DNA of 64,000 bases from Cadophora sp. MPI-SDFR-AT-0126 (taxonomy: Eukaryota; Ascomycota; Leotiomycetes; Helotiales; Ploettnerulaceae), in the NCBI GenBank assembly GCA_020747065.1, contig JAGMVK010000029.1, positions 1 to 64,000 of the forward strand. The letters are read 5' to 3'. Numbering within the stretch: position 1 is the stretch's first letter; each line of letters begins with the position of its first letter. The position numbers were made by a program, and so were the translations under genes. This document shows, one piece after another, positions 47,938 through 59,484 of this stretch. The notes under the pieces were generated by a model. It had not been told where the DNA came from. It did no database searches and saw nothing but the letters and a program-made list of their open reading frames with translations.

Positions 47938-49325
47938 ATGGCGCAATTATCCAGTGCAGTACTCAATTCACTCCGTGAGATCGTCGATACTGCCTGCGCA
48001 GACCCGAAGTCGGACATTCCAGGTGCGACCGTTGTAGTTGTGGGTCGAGATGGCAAAGAACTTTTTGCGCATTGTGCAGGCAGGCGTGGTGTCAATAGCC
48101 TTGAGGCAATGACCCAGGATAACATATACTGGATTGCATCCTGTACTAAGTTGATTGTTGGTATTGCTTGTTTGCAGCTCGTGGAACAGGGCAAGCTCAT
48201 TTTGGACGACTCGAGTCAATTGGAGGGGTTATGTCCCGAATTGAAAAGTGTCAAGGTTTTGCAGGACGACGGTACATTGGTGGAGAAGAAAACCGGAATT
48301 ACCCTCCGAATGCTCTTGACCCATACAGGTATGTGATGTGCTCCACTGAGAAACTGATATGCTCTAAGATGTAAAAGCTGGATTCGGGTACACTTTCTTC
48401 AATGCGAAACTTCGGGACTATAGCTTTCCTATTGGTTACGATGAGTTCTCTGGAAGTACATACGACATGCTGCAACCTCTAGTAAATCAACCAGGAGAGG
48501 CATGGGAATATGGTGTAAGTCTAAAATCAGGATTGATGAGTGTTGATTAATGACTATGTCAGATCAACATAGATTGGGCTGGTATTGCCCTCGAACGAAT
48601 CACTCGAAAATCTCTTGACGAATACCTTTATGAGAATATCTTTAAGCCTCTCGGTCTCAATGATATTTCTATGATTCCTACACATTCTATGAAGAGTAAG
48701 TTGGCCTACATGAATCAACGAAATCCGAACGGGTCCTTAATGAGTCGGGATCACTTGCTTCGACGGCCACTGGTTGTAAAATCCGCAGGGGAGATCGCCT
48801 CCTGCTTTAATAGTGGCGGCGCGGGGTGCTTTGCTAAACCGCGAGACTATTGCCGTGAGTCGCTCTACACTCTGTGTGATTACTTAGCTTATCAGCGCAG
48901 AGATCCTTGCGACACTTCTCAACAACGGAACTTCGCCCACTACGGGTGTCCAAATTCTGGCTAAAGCAACTGTCGAAGAGATGTTCCGCAACCAAATCAA
49001 GGAGTTTCCGAATTTTGGTAGACAGAGAATTCCAGACTCAAAGCCGGACTTAACCAATACTATCCCCGAACTCTACCCGGTTCCCGGCAATGCGCCTCAG
49101 GGTTGGGGGCTCACGATGATGCTGAGTAATGGGGGTGCAACTGGGAGATCAACCAGTACCGGTTTCTGGGCTGGATTGCCGAACTTATGGTGGTGGTGCG
49201 ATAGAGAGAAGGGGGTTGCTGGTATAATTTGCACACAGATCCTGCCTTTTGCAGATGCGAAGGTCTTAAGAATGTGGGTTGATATTGAAAGCAAGATATA
49301 TTCTGCTCTTGGAGCAGGGAATTAG
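47938..49325 (+). CDS. Beta-lactamase-fold serine hydrolase / esterase
   Basis: Four exons (47938-48328, 48378-48514, 48563-48854, 48901-49325) give 414 residues. The SxxK nucleophile motif is S68-C-T-K71. The candidate catalytic Tyr is Y175 in a YGIN block just before NIDWAG, a spacing from Ser close to that of LovD- and EstB-like enzymes. The C-terminal half has the Trp-rich GFWAGLPNLWWW segment common in fungal members. The family (class C beta-lactamase-like, including esterases and transesterases) acts through an acyl-enzyme on esters, lactones or thioesters. No signal peptide is seen, so it is probably cytosolic. All three introns have good donors. Beside a Baeyer-Villiger enzyme, ester or lactone hydrolysis is the natural guess, though acyl transfer is possible. 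Confidence 0.9.
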
Positions 49326-51606
49326 CAGCGTTAGTCCAAAGTTGCGAGATCTATCAAATCAGAATGTCTGCTTCTTTTCCGAATCTCCAGTTTTTCTTCC
49401 TTGATCAAGGCAAGTGCTGTTGTAATTACTTGATCCCTGCTGGAGAACTACGATACAATAACATATCCTCCTTTGAGGGGCCAAAAGCGCGGGGGGTGCG
49501 GGGCCTGGGAAGTAAATTTTTAATTTTTTTTTTTCCATTTCTGGCCCTCAATTGCCACAATTCGCTTGATTCTCATTCTCGAGTCTAGGCGTGTAATAGG
49601 TTATTATTCAGACACTCATTAAGGGCTAGAGCGATCAATGAAATCTCGAAAATACCTTCAATATTTACTGCGATATCAAATGCCAAGCCCAAGTGTGAGT
49701 TCTAGGGTTACATCATGTAGAACATGTTTGGGGGGTCAGTCTGAGGTAAAGTATCATGAAAGAGAGCGGGCTAAATGCCAACCCCAACGGAAATGACCAA
49801 CAGCTAGCAACCAATAGCTCTCAGCGTAATGATATGGGAAGGTCTTATGTGAAATATCCCTGGCTGGCAGTCTGCATACGAGAGGCACGGAGCTGATTAC
49901 CCCTACGCGTGGAGTCTGGATCGCACCATCGTGACATCCGTCACTTCTCAGGAACATCCGCGATGGTTGTCTTCTAGTCTTATATTACATTCCTGAAGGC
50001 AGATAGTTATCTTCTCCGACTAAGGGAAATTGAGTATGGCAGGTATCCAAAACGTGGCTATATCGACTTCGGTAAATGCTGAGAAATTTGTGTTGACCTT
50101 TACCATCAACCCGTGGGGAATTGAGAGCGCACCACCGACGCCCCTTCTCCCCTTCTGCGGATAGCTTCGACATCAATGAGGGACTATTGGCATTGATTCT
50201 AATTGATCATTAGAAAGAGTGGGGCGATTCCACTGTCGTCGGTTTGAGTGAAATGCCTGCAGCTCCCGTGATACGACAAAGTACTTGACATTAACCAAGA
50301 ACGAGACCATCCACTGTATCTTCACGATCTAGTTTACACGATCATACAAAACTCATGAAGTGAATACGCGAGCATCTAATCATTAGTTAAGATAATTTTT
50401 CTAGACATATAAATAAAAGTCTTATAAATAAAATAAAGCATAAACGAAGGGCAAACATAAGAAGCAAATGCTAAGCTTTCTAATAGTATTTGTACTTATA
50501 CTAGTAATTGCATTTCCATTTCTATTCATCGTTAATAGCTCTTATAGTTAAGAGGCGTTATTTTCTATTATTTTCATGAATCACATAAGATAATTGAGCT
50601 ACAATACAAGTGCCAGGTACGAGGTCCGTACCCCCTGACATTAAGCCTCCAAGGGATTTCTAAGATGTTCTAAAATTAAAAAAAAATCGTTTATATAATG
50701 CCCCAAATATACTCATTGGAGTATAATTTAATGAGAATTGTGTCACCCTTCATATGTTAAGCTTTTCTTATTGTAACATAGTATTTAAGTTACTAAGTGT
50801 TTTTTTTTTGAAAGATATAAGATTTCCGTAATACTTACTTTATAGTAGTAGTGCTTGCTTTCACTAAGTAGTGTTCGCAGCTTCACAGAGAGTACCGACT
50901 GTTGGTCTATAGTTGTAAGATGGAAACGCATTCTACTACTGAACCATACCCTTTGGTTCAAGAGACGTCGCTGCAGCTGTGCTACCTCTCAAGTTGAGTT
51001 TGCAGGGGTGTTGATTTAGATGACCCAAGAGTGCTTGGGGCCAAGAAATGGAATTCGATGCAAGCAAGAACACATAAGTGACAGTTATTTTCACAGATAT
51101 TATGACCATGAGTACCGATTGGGTGCTAGACTGTCTTGTATCATTTGATATCGCCTCTTGTCGATGGAAGATCCGAAATCTATCTCTTAAACCTGCTGTG
51201 GTTGACAAACAATCCCGATGCCCTTGAAGTACTAGCAAATTCAAAGAGAATCAAGTAAAAGCTCCCAAAGACACAGCCCAGAATGAAACTCAACCCAGCT
51301 CAAGTCAACACCTTGGAATCTCAACAACATTCACCCACACTAATATCTATTGGAGGCATTTCAGGGGAAGTTGACGTCTTTGCAGAAAGCTCTCGTAATA
51401 TTTGCCCTAGCATTTTCCTCTACAGTAATCTGGATAATGTTGTGGTTCGGGATTTATTGGGCAGCCGTGTATATTCAGATTTGCTGGGAACTTATCCCAA
51501 GGGGTGTCTGAAATGCAAGGGCCATCTCTGGCCACAGATGTTGCAAATGTGTCATTATCGCGTGACTGAGCCGTGATGGTGAATACTGGCAGACCGCCCC
51601 ATAAAC
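49326..51606. other. Intergenic, no supported gene; AT-rich patch 50380-50830
   Basis: Short frames only, such as a 102-codon minus frame at 50936-51244 without features. The AT-rich patch may be a mutated repeat remnant, but no termini or partner were found. A small imperfect inverted repeat (TTGAGGGGCC / GGCCCTCAA) lies near 49472-49555. Confidence 0.45.
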
Positions 51607-53340
51607 CTACATCAAGATTAGTCGGATGCTTGGCCAAAGTTGACTTTCGGGGAGAAGTAACCCACACCGAGGATAGCCGCCATCATACTGAATGGCAGTT
51701 CCCCCATTAATGTCCTTTGTCCAAGACACACCATCGTCGTACGCATGCTGATCGTTCGTTGCTGCCCGCACTTGCTGTTGACAGGTATCAGCATTTATGA
51801 AGACGTTAGTTAAGTCGATTCCATGCTTGTCAAATGCCCGGATGACATCGATGTCGATGTGTTGCGCGTAGCCGGGGAGGCTCTTCGCACGTCGAAGCGT
51901 GTAACACCACGAATTCTCCCAAAGCCAGCGAGAGCCAGTCTCCCAACAGTTATTTCGGCCATCAGAAGATGAGTCCCGAACAATGTAAATCCTCAACTCC
52001 CTCAATATTTGAGCAATAATGGCCACCTGTGTAGATTGGACAAAGGATAGCATAGACTTTTTGGTGGCTGCTAGACCTCCATCCGACGACGTCCAAGCAT
52101 TGTCAATCCAGTCACCCAGATCAAAGAACTGCGCAATGGGGTGAATATCTAAACCCATCTAATGGTAATTTATTATTAGTAAACATATTTACCATGCAAT
52201 GGACCAAATTCGGGCTGTGAAGAGTAGGATCAAGAAATTATGAAGCACATACGTGAGGTGACTGCAAGTACGAGCCGAAAGGCTTCCTCCGAATCATGTC
52301 AAGTGTCAAGTGACTCTTGTCGCGATTCTCTTCGCTGGCAAATACCAGGGCACCAAAGTCATCCGTCACTGATTGTAGGTAATCGTTCGTTCGTGTAAGG
52401 GAATCAACAATTTGATCTGCAATTTTCTGGGCAGCGGGGTTTGTAACCCTGCCCGCTCCATACTGAACTTATTATCAGCATGTACTAAACGGTACAAAAA
52501 GAAAAATACATCAATCTCACCCAAGCTCCATTGGCTCCAGCTCCTATAACACCGCTGCCAATCCCTGCGGCCGGAGCGGCCAATTTCGAGCCCATGGCAC
52601 CCATGATGGCTGAACCCGCACCGAATGCTCCACTAACGATACCAAGAGCTATACATAAGGACCGTAGAAGTGAGTATACCATCATTAAATGAAGGAGGGC
52701 ATTGAATACTTCAAATCTAGGGACCACTCACATGCGCCAACAATATTCAAAATTTTAGTTAGGCCGGGATCATGCTCTTCGGCATCCTGCTCCAGGATTT
52801 TAGATGCAAAGTCTTCTAGGAGCATATTGAGTTCCAAGGTGTTACTGATGGCCTTGTCTTGCAATGCTTCGTGCATTGCTGCGATCGCTGTATGCAGGTT
52901 GGAAGCTGCCAATCGAATCCAAAAAAATGCTGGCGGGGTGGTTTTTTCGCATTGACCCGGTTCTGGTGGAGAACATGCGGCTTCCCTAGCAACGCAGTTC
53001 AAAGTTGGTTGGATGTCCCCTCCAGCTGTGGTGTTATGTTCCATGTCTTGCAACCAGTCTTCACCCGTCCCACGAGTTGCAAGATACCCAGCCCTAACTG
53101 ATGTCAACAGTGTTCATTAAGAACTGGCATCCAATGATGAGTTTCTTACATGAAGTACCCAGCACCGCTATCCCTCCAGGTTCTGGCACGCTCGGCGGAA
53201 GTCATAGTACACACTTGGTGCGGAGTCTTGTTTGTAATGTAGGCTCCATTTACGAGTGCTTCGACTTCTTTGTCGGTAATGGCAAACGCTAGTCCCGCGA
53301 GAAGAGAGAGGCTGGTATAAACAACGATAAAATGTTTCAT
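51607..53340 (-). CDS. Secreted protein with glycine-zipper segment, unknown function
   Basis: Five exons (53340-53150, 53093-52732, 52648-52521, 52462-52253, 52158-51607) join in frame to 480 residues. The N-terminus MKHFIVVYTSLSLLAGLAFA is a signal peptide. A mixed domain with several Cys follows (about 60-185). Then comes a segment of about 40 residues rich in Gly and Ala with GxxxG-like spacing (GAFGAGSAIMGAMG, GIGSGVIGAGANGAW). The C-terminal half (about 228-480) has Trp- and Cys-containing blocks. Similar multi-exon secreted proteins occur in many ascomycetes under a domain of unknown function (I think DUF7872, unverified). The glycine-rich core could pack against or insert into membranes; this is speculation. 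The exon 2 acceptor was chosen for frame. The 3' end could carry a further intron. Confidence 0.75.
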
Positions 53341-54099
53341 GATGTTGAATTCCACTGGGCAACGCGGAAGTGAGAGTTTGAGGAATGCAAAGTCTATGTC
53401 ACAGTGCGGAGCTCTAGTCTTAAGTACTTCTCTGCTATCTTTTGGTTGGACAGGCATCCGTCTAGTCATAATCTGATCTCATCATTTCCGATCTCATGAT
53501 AAATCCATGAATTTATGCGATAAGCGTATGTTATAGTCGCAATATAGTTGATCGAGAATGCAATATCTCGAGCACCGTCGGCCGCTTGCCATGATTGTGC
53601 TTCCCCTGTGTCAAATGACGCTCACATAATCGATTATCCTGTTTGAGCAAGTGATGTAAAATTATATACTTTTCCCCGTGGCTTGCAGCGTCAAGCGCAG
53701 CTAACATTCCTCCGCTGACACTCATCCGTTGTGCAAAAGGGTGTGCTCATCTTACAGCTGCAGTTGTGCTGGGGCTGAAAGAATAGTAAGCAGAGTCGGC
53801 CGCTGCCACAATAATCCTTTCCGAATCCACTAAACGTATAGAATAGTATTACGCACTACATGTCATCCAATATTGAGAGCTCATGTTGAGGCGAGCTGCA
53901 TCAGCTGCAGTGGTAGTATTTATGGAACTTCCGCTTACCTAGGGATAGACAATATTGCCTCCATGAATTTGATTACCATATCAAGGGGTATATAACGTCT
54001 GTAACTTCTGGTGATTTTGGTCATAACGTTCGAGCTTTCATCCTTGAATAACTTACATCTGATTCCATTGTTCTCCTGCTTCAACAAACAGAGTGTGGC
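53341..54099. other. Divergent intergenic region
   Basis: 759 bp between two divergently transcribed secreted-protein genes. It presumably holds both promoters. No TATA box or repeat stands out. Confidence 0.5.
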
Positions 54100-55031
54100 A
54101 TGATGTTATTGTCTCTTGACGATGGTTTCAAAGTTGGCGCGGCTGTTGCTATCATTGTCCATTTATTTGGTCCAGTTGCTGCAGGAGATTCAGCTTCGGT
54201 GTCAGCGAAAGGCTGCAGTTTTACAATAATCTCATCAGGCACCTTCGTCTGTCCAGCAGGCCAACTGGACGACGGCCAAATTCGACTGAATGGGACGCAA
54301 GAAGTGTCAACTTTCTACATCAACAATGGTCAGATTACTGATTCCAAGGGTCGCGGCTGCATAATCACAGGTAAGTCTCTTGTTCCTGCAGTACTGGAAA
54401 TTTTCCTGCAACTTTCTCAGAACACATACACTAATAAGATGGATTAGAAGCCCCCAGCACCCAGATTCAATGTGACGAGGGAAAGACAGCGGCTCAGGGT
54501 TTCTCCATCGATTCGAATAACATATTGTCTTGGAAAGGCAGGTCTCAGTTTTCAGCTTGCCCAGCAACGGATACCGAATACAATATATACATCAATCCCA
54601 ATTTCGGTCAAGCAAAATGCGTTGGGATCCAGCTCATTGCAGGCGGTTGTAGTGTCAGTGAACCAACAACGAGCTCAACCGTGAGCTGTGCTATCCAGAC
54701 CATCACCGAGACCTGCACAGTTACAGCTACAGAGCAAGTGATAACTACATCCACGAGCACAATGTGGCTTACGTTGAAAGACCTCATTACAAGTGTGTGG
54801 ACAATGCCCTGCCCGACAACTGCATCATCATCTTCTTCGACCTCTTCGTACCATTATACAACATCCACGATGAGCCCAACTGGAAATGGGACTGCATGCC
54901 ACAAATGCACCAGGATCCACTCGTACCCGTTAACAAACACTGCTTCTTCGGGTGGTACTAGTCCAACATCAGCGATCGGCATCTCGTCGGTTGAGGAAAG
55001 TGCTAGTCCTTCCCTAGCACTCGTTGTGTAG
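54100..55031 (+). CDS. Ser/Thr-rich cell-surface protein, unknown function
   Basis: Two exons (54100-54370 and 54448-55031, GTAAGT donor) give 284 residues. A hydrophobic N-terminus (VGAAVAIIVHLFGPVAA) acts as a signal sequence. The first half is a globular domain with paired Cys and a CSFTIISSGTFVCPAGQ start. The second half is a Ser/Thr-rich stalk, probably heavily O-glycosylated, ending in a hydrophobic PSLALVV, which is shorter than a usual GPI signal. Architecture fits a fungal cell-wall or secreted adhesin-like protein. No enzyme motif was seen. Confidence 0.75.
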
Positions 55032-56455
55032 ATGGCAGCCGCTGAAGCAGTACGTGTGAGAATTGAGTGAGGCAGGCTGGTTCTCATGTTCTTTCTGCTG
55101 TTGTGATGGGATGGCTAATATGGATTACTCGGATGAGTTCGATGCTTTCTCTCTCTCATTTCACGATCTGGTGAGGGGACTTTTGCTGTGAATCAATTCA
55201 CAATCTCTTAGGTATTGACACAAAATCTTCACACAATACCCGGTAAACTAGCACATATCCTTGAATCAAGTCTGTGAATGCAATCATGGTATTTCCTAGT
55301 CAGTATCGTGGATGGCAGGCCAGCCCGCTTAGAATACCTTGTCAGCAGATCTCATTGATCCAGTACAACTGCTCACCGCGACATAAATATGGGAAGCCGA
55401 AAAGGTCAAAGTAGACACAAAAACCGAAGAAACGAAAATAAAGGCATGATTATTGCAGCAACAACCTTTTGCCAAGTGATCACAACAGGGCCTATGCATG
55501 CAGCGGACGGAGAGATCTGATATCTGTCGGCCGCACCAATATCACGTCCTGAATGGTGGCTCAAGACCAACAGTACGTCTTGTTACCCTAGTGCTGATCG
55601 GATATATGCACGGGGACTTCCATCTTAGGTATCTTACATTGAAGTCCTATTGGGGTTTGGAAAACTCATCCATGAGAAGAGATCATGGTATTCGTTGTTT
55701 ACACTTGGTTAATGGTTTCTCAGGACGCTATAAGGCACATTGGCCAGTTCACTATACACAGCTGTACCAATACATCTGCTGAGAATGAGCTTTTTCGCAG
55801 ACAAAATATGACATTGCAAAAACTTTCCGAAATTGGGGAAGTATGCACGACACTACAAAGTGAGACATTGCAAACAGGGATTACCTCGCTTACACCAGAC
55901 CGGGCCCGGCATCATCAAATACCTAGTGGTACTACAAGTCTTGAGCCTGAGAACCCTTGAAGACAAACCATCAAGCGGATGATGCTTGTTTCGACTGCAG
56001 TGCAATATTACTCGCATAATTTCTCAGCTTCCATGGCCACAAAAGAATGTATCGTATCAATACCTGCGGAGCACTGTCATATGACTTGACTAAGCTAGGC
56101 TATCGATTGGCAGATTAATGTCCATGTTTCCTGCTGACCACACTATTCACAGCATGGGAGTTTCACGTCCCTCGGCGCCGGGAGGTTCTCAAGTCCAGTT
56201 GGCTACGATGTTGCAAGCTCAGAATGTCCCTGCAATTCACATATCGGATCTACGCTTGAAATGGTCCAAGATCGACCTCGCCTGCCGAAGTGATGTAAGC
56301 GCCAAGGAGGAAAACACCTCTCTTGCACTCCATTTGTACACAATTACGATCATTTTCCGAAGAGGGCATCTGCGATAGATGGCCTAATCAATTTGCTTCC
56401 CCGAGTGGAACGCCGAAGACATTATTTTCAGGTTTCACGGTGAATCTATATTTAA
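55032..56455. other. Intergenic, no supported gene
   Basis: Only shadow-sized frames (up to 94 codons) without motifs or joinable exons. Confidence 0.5.
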
Positions 56456-57229
56456 CGTCTAACCCCCCCATTCCGGCCGCCTTTTACACCAAAACTTACT
56501 ACATTCGACATTTAATAATTTTGTTGTTTATTAATAGAATAATTTAAAATTCAAAATCTATATTATTTATTACTCGGGCTTTTAGACTTTAAAATTTTAT
56601 AGGTTTTATATTACGTAATATTAAGAACTATATATTTGAAGTTTAAAAAATTTCTCGCTAACAAATTTGGTGTAAAATCGATTTTTTTTTTAGATTTCTT
56701 AATAACTTAAATTAATTATTAATACAAAACCTTAAAACTTTTAATAGAACTATATTATAGTTAGATTCTTAATATTCCGGAATCTAAAGGTTTTTTCACT
56801 TATAATACTTAAAAAATCGAGTAAATTATAACGTCTTATATAAAATATTTGTATAAGAGAAATTAATTACTTTAGTATAAAATAACTACTAATACATAAT
56901 AACTACTAATACATTTCTATTAAAACTTTCTAATATTTAAGATTTATATATAAACTTTATATAATATAAGTTTAAAGTAATTTTATTCATTAATTAAAAA
57001 GTTATTTATAAGTGATTTTTAACGTTTTTTATATATAAAAACTAAGATTTAATATTACGTAATAATTTATAAATTGAATTTTATTTACTATTATAAATCT
57101 AGTCAGTTAAGTATAGCAAATGTAATTCTAAAAAAAATATTTAATATTATTAATTAGTTGTATTTTTATTAATACCTCAAAATCGCGTTTTTTGGTGTAA
57201 AAGGGTGGCCGGAATAGGGGGGTTAGACG
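56456..57229. mobile_element. TIR element, 774 bp, AT-eroded interior
   Basis: Terminal inverted repeats of about 41 bp begin CGTCTAACCCCCC and include ATTCCGGCC and TTTTACACCAAAA at both ends, with one indel and few mismatches. Both ends are flanked by TTAA (56452-56455 and 57230-57233). Because TTAA contains TA, a piggyBac-type TTAA or a Tc1/mariner-type TA duplication both fit. The interior is very AT-rich without frames, so it is non-autonomous. The GC-rich tips against an eroded middle suggest RIP of the interior only, or a selected or captured AT-rich core. Confidence 0.85.
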
Positions 57230-58446
57230 TTAAGTCACAAAGACTCGAGACCTATATGAAGCAACCCTTTGGTCTTGCAACCTGACTAGGACTAGGTAGC
57301 CAGGCTACAATTGAATCAGTCTCAAATGACCATCTTTCCTCTATCTTCACACACAGCAGTGTTCCTTAGGACACCACAAGCACAAAGGTCAGATGATGGC
57401 AGCCCAGTAATTCAAAACTTGTTTCCGACCCTGTTTCCTTTCTTTTGTGTCAACATGTCCCTTTCTCACCTTCCAAGTCTATGCTATAGACCGAGTCGGC
57501 CGACAAAGGCTTTACTATGCTATTTTAAGCGGGTGAACACATGAATTGCATAACCAAGCACCAAAGGATGCGACGCCGGGAGGCAAATAGACGAATCAGA
57601 TACTGAGGTTACTTCCCCTTTCGGGTCAATACGTAGCAACAGAGAAGCAACAGTAGCATTCATCAACTTCAGCTTGCAACTTGATGTGTCTCACCCTTGT
57701 ATATTATTGCCTAGCTGCAAGAAAGCACAAGGTAAAATGCTCATCTGGCCTACCTAGAACCGCAGATAAGTAACGGCAACTTCCATCTCTTCTAAATTCT
57801 TGTAAGATTCTGTCTCAGCGCTATGGCAAGCGGTGTAGATTAGAACTACCGTTTATACATGCATTAGTCGTGCAGCGAAGCTCTCAGCTTAACTTAGTGG
57901 AAGCAGGATGCAGCCTGACCTAGATTATCTTGTTGTCGAAGAAGTGCATTCCCTACGCTTAGGCCCCTTCATTTCAATCGACCTGCAAATTAGAGGTAAA
58001 AGCAATTCAATGTGTGCCAGAGTACAATCACCATACATGTAATAAAATAATGATGTTGCAAGACTAAAGTCGAGCCCGTAAAGACAGTATGGGCTGGCGA
58101 TCATCATGATCACCACTTAATATCCAGGGATCAAGAAGGGATCAAGACTCAAGTCGTGCGTCTCATGGGCCCTAGAAGCGGCCGATTCCCGACTCATCTT
58201 ATCTCAGCCTGCGGGCTTATAGTTCAGGGGAGAGGCGGTAAGCACAAACTTATCTCTTCGCTCTCCAGCTGTACGACCACATCACTGACCACATCTAACA
58301 TCGACATTGTGTTTGGTTAAGTGCAAAGATTAAGAATGGTGGTGGGTAAGATCTGATATGAACATGGTGAAGATTCTTGAAACCTGGGCCTATTGCAGGA
58401 TCAAGTTTAATTGATACATTGTTGAAAGACCCCCGTTGGCCCCTTC
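57230..58446. other. Intergenic, no supported gene
   Basis: Balanced composition, short frames only. Confidence 0.5.
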
Positions 58447-59484
58447 ATGTCCTTTCTTACGAGTGACAATTTATTTGCATCTCCCAACAGCCGCTTTGCA
58501 AGATATTCATTAAGCCTGAAAGTTCTGCCATTATTTGGTCAGTGGATTGACTTCATCAACATGCAATCAATGCACATCGAGGCAAAGCGGCAATTGAGCC
58601 TGAAGAACGATATGGAGATGGAGGGAGAATCGGCGATCTTGCTGAAGAGCATAATTTCCACGTTGCAACGCCTAGAGCAGCACGTTACAGAGCAGAATCG
58701 TCAGCTTGGTATCATTGCCAGCTCAGTGCCGTTCAACTATCGGGGAAATTCCTCCTGGAACGACCTCTGGCAAGCAAATGATGTCCATTTGAAACGAATA
58801 CCGGCAATCCCAGCAGTATTCACAACGGACAACGTCGCCAGTATTCCAATTACACCTCCAGATTCGATATCAGAATCTCCAGCTACGCCATACTCAAGAG
58901 TTGTCTCCGAGTTACAGGAAAAGTTCGCCTTTCTTGACTCAGACAATGAGTCTGAAACAATGGCACCTTCTACTTCTGTGCGTAGAGAAGAGTTCCCGGA
59001 AGAAATCCAAAATGTCAGCTTCGCCAAACGGCCTGGAAAAGATATTGATCTGTATGGCTACGATGGCTCTGTCTACTCAACCGACCTTCTCTCGTCCCAC
59101 CTAGCACAGGCAACGGTTGGCAGAGCCATGACACCGATTCCTCTAGACCTGGTCAAAGCACCCGGACAGCAGAAAAAGGAGCCAGAGCCACACGATATCG
59201 TGCAAGCAGCCGGCTCACAGGTGCCGCAGTCTGAAGGCAGACGTTGGAAGCTTACTCGTCGAGGCTTACACAGGGGCAGAGACCACGTGTGGGGACAGAC
59301 GACGGCTAGGGCTATAAAGGGTTTGAAGAGCTTCAAAGAGCTCTTCAGGGGATTGCAGGTGAAGTTGCAATTATGTATAGCATGGCTCGGAGTTGCTTTG
59401 ACCAAGAGAAAAATTGCGATTTTGAAGGCATTTCACAGACTTCAGGATAAGATGCTTGTAACGAAAGTATTCTATTATGAATAG
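58447..59484 (+). CDS. Hypothetical protein, 345 residues
   Basis: A single uninterrupted frame of 345 codons in balanced DNA, long enough to be unlikely by chance. Residues about 60-95 (SAILLKSIISTLQRLEQHVTEQ) look like an amphipathic helix or short coiled coil. The middle is Ser/Pro/Glu-rich and probably disordered. The C-terminal 80 residues are basic with hydrophobic helices (about 285-345). No signal peptide and no family is recognised. M39 is an alternative start. Confidence 0.6.
   Translation: MSFLTSDNLFASPNSRFARYSLSLKVLPLFGQWIDFINMQSMHIEAKRQLSLKNDMEMEGESAILLKSIISTLQRLEQHVTEQNRQLGIIASSVPFNYRGNSSWNDLWQANDVHLKRIPAIPAVFTTDNVASIPITPPDSISESPATPYSRVVSELQEKFAFLDSDNESETMAPSTSVRREEFPEEIQNVSFAKRPGKDIDLYGYDGSVYSTDLLSSHLAQATVGRAMTPIPLDLVKAPGQQKKEPEPHDIVQAAGSQVPQSEGRRWKLTRRGLHRGRDHVWGQTTARAIKGLKSFKELFRGLQVKLQLCIAWLGVALTKRKIAILKAFHRLQDKMLVTKVFYYE

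Noticed and set aside
47403..47978. 191-codon plus frame and 161-codon minus frame in the regulator/hydrolase intergenic region
   Set aside because: They overlap each other and the promoter motif cluster, and their residues show no domain. More likely chance frames in a promoter.
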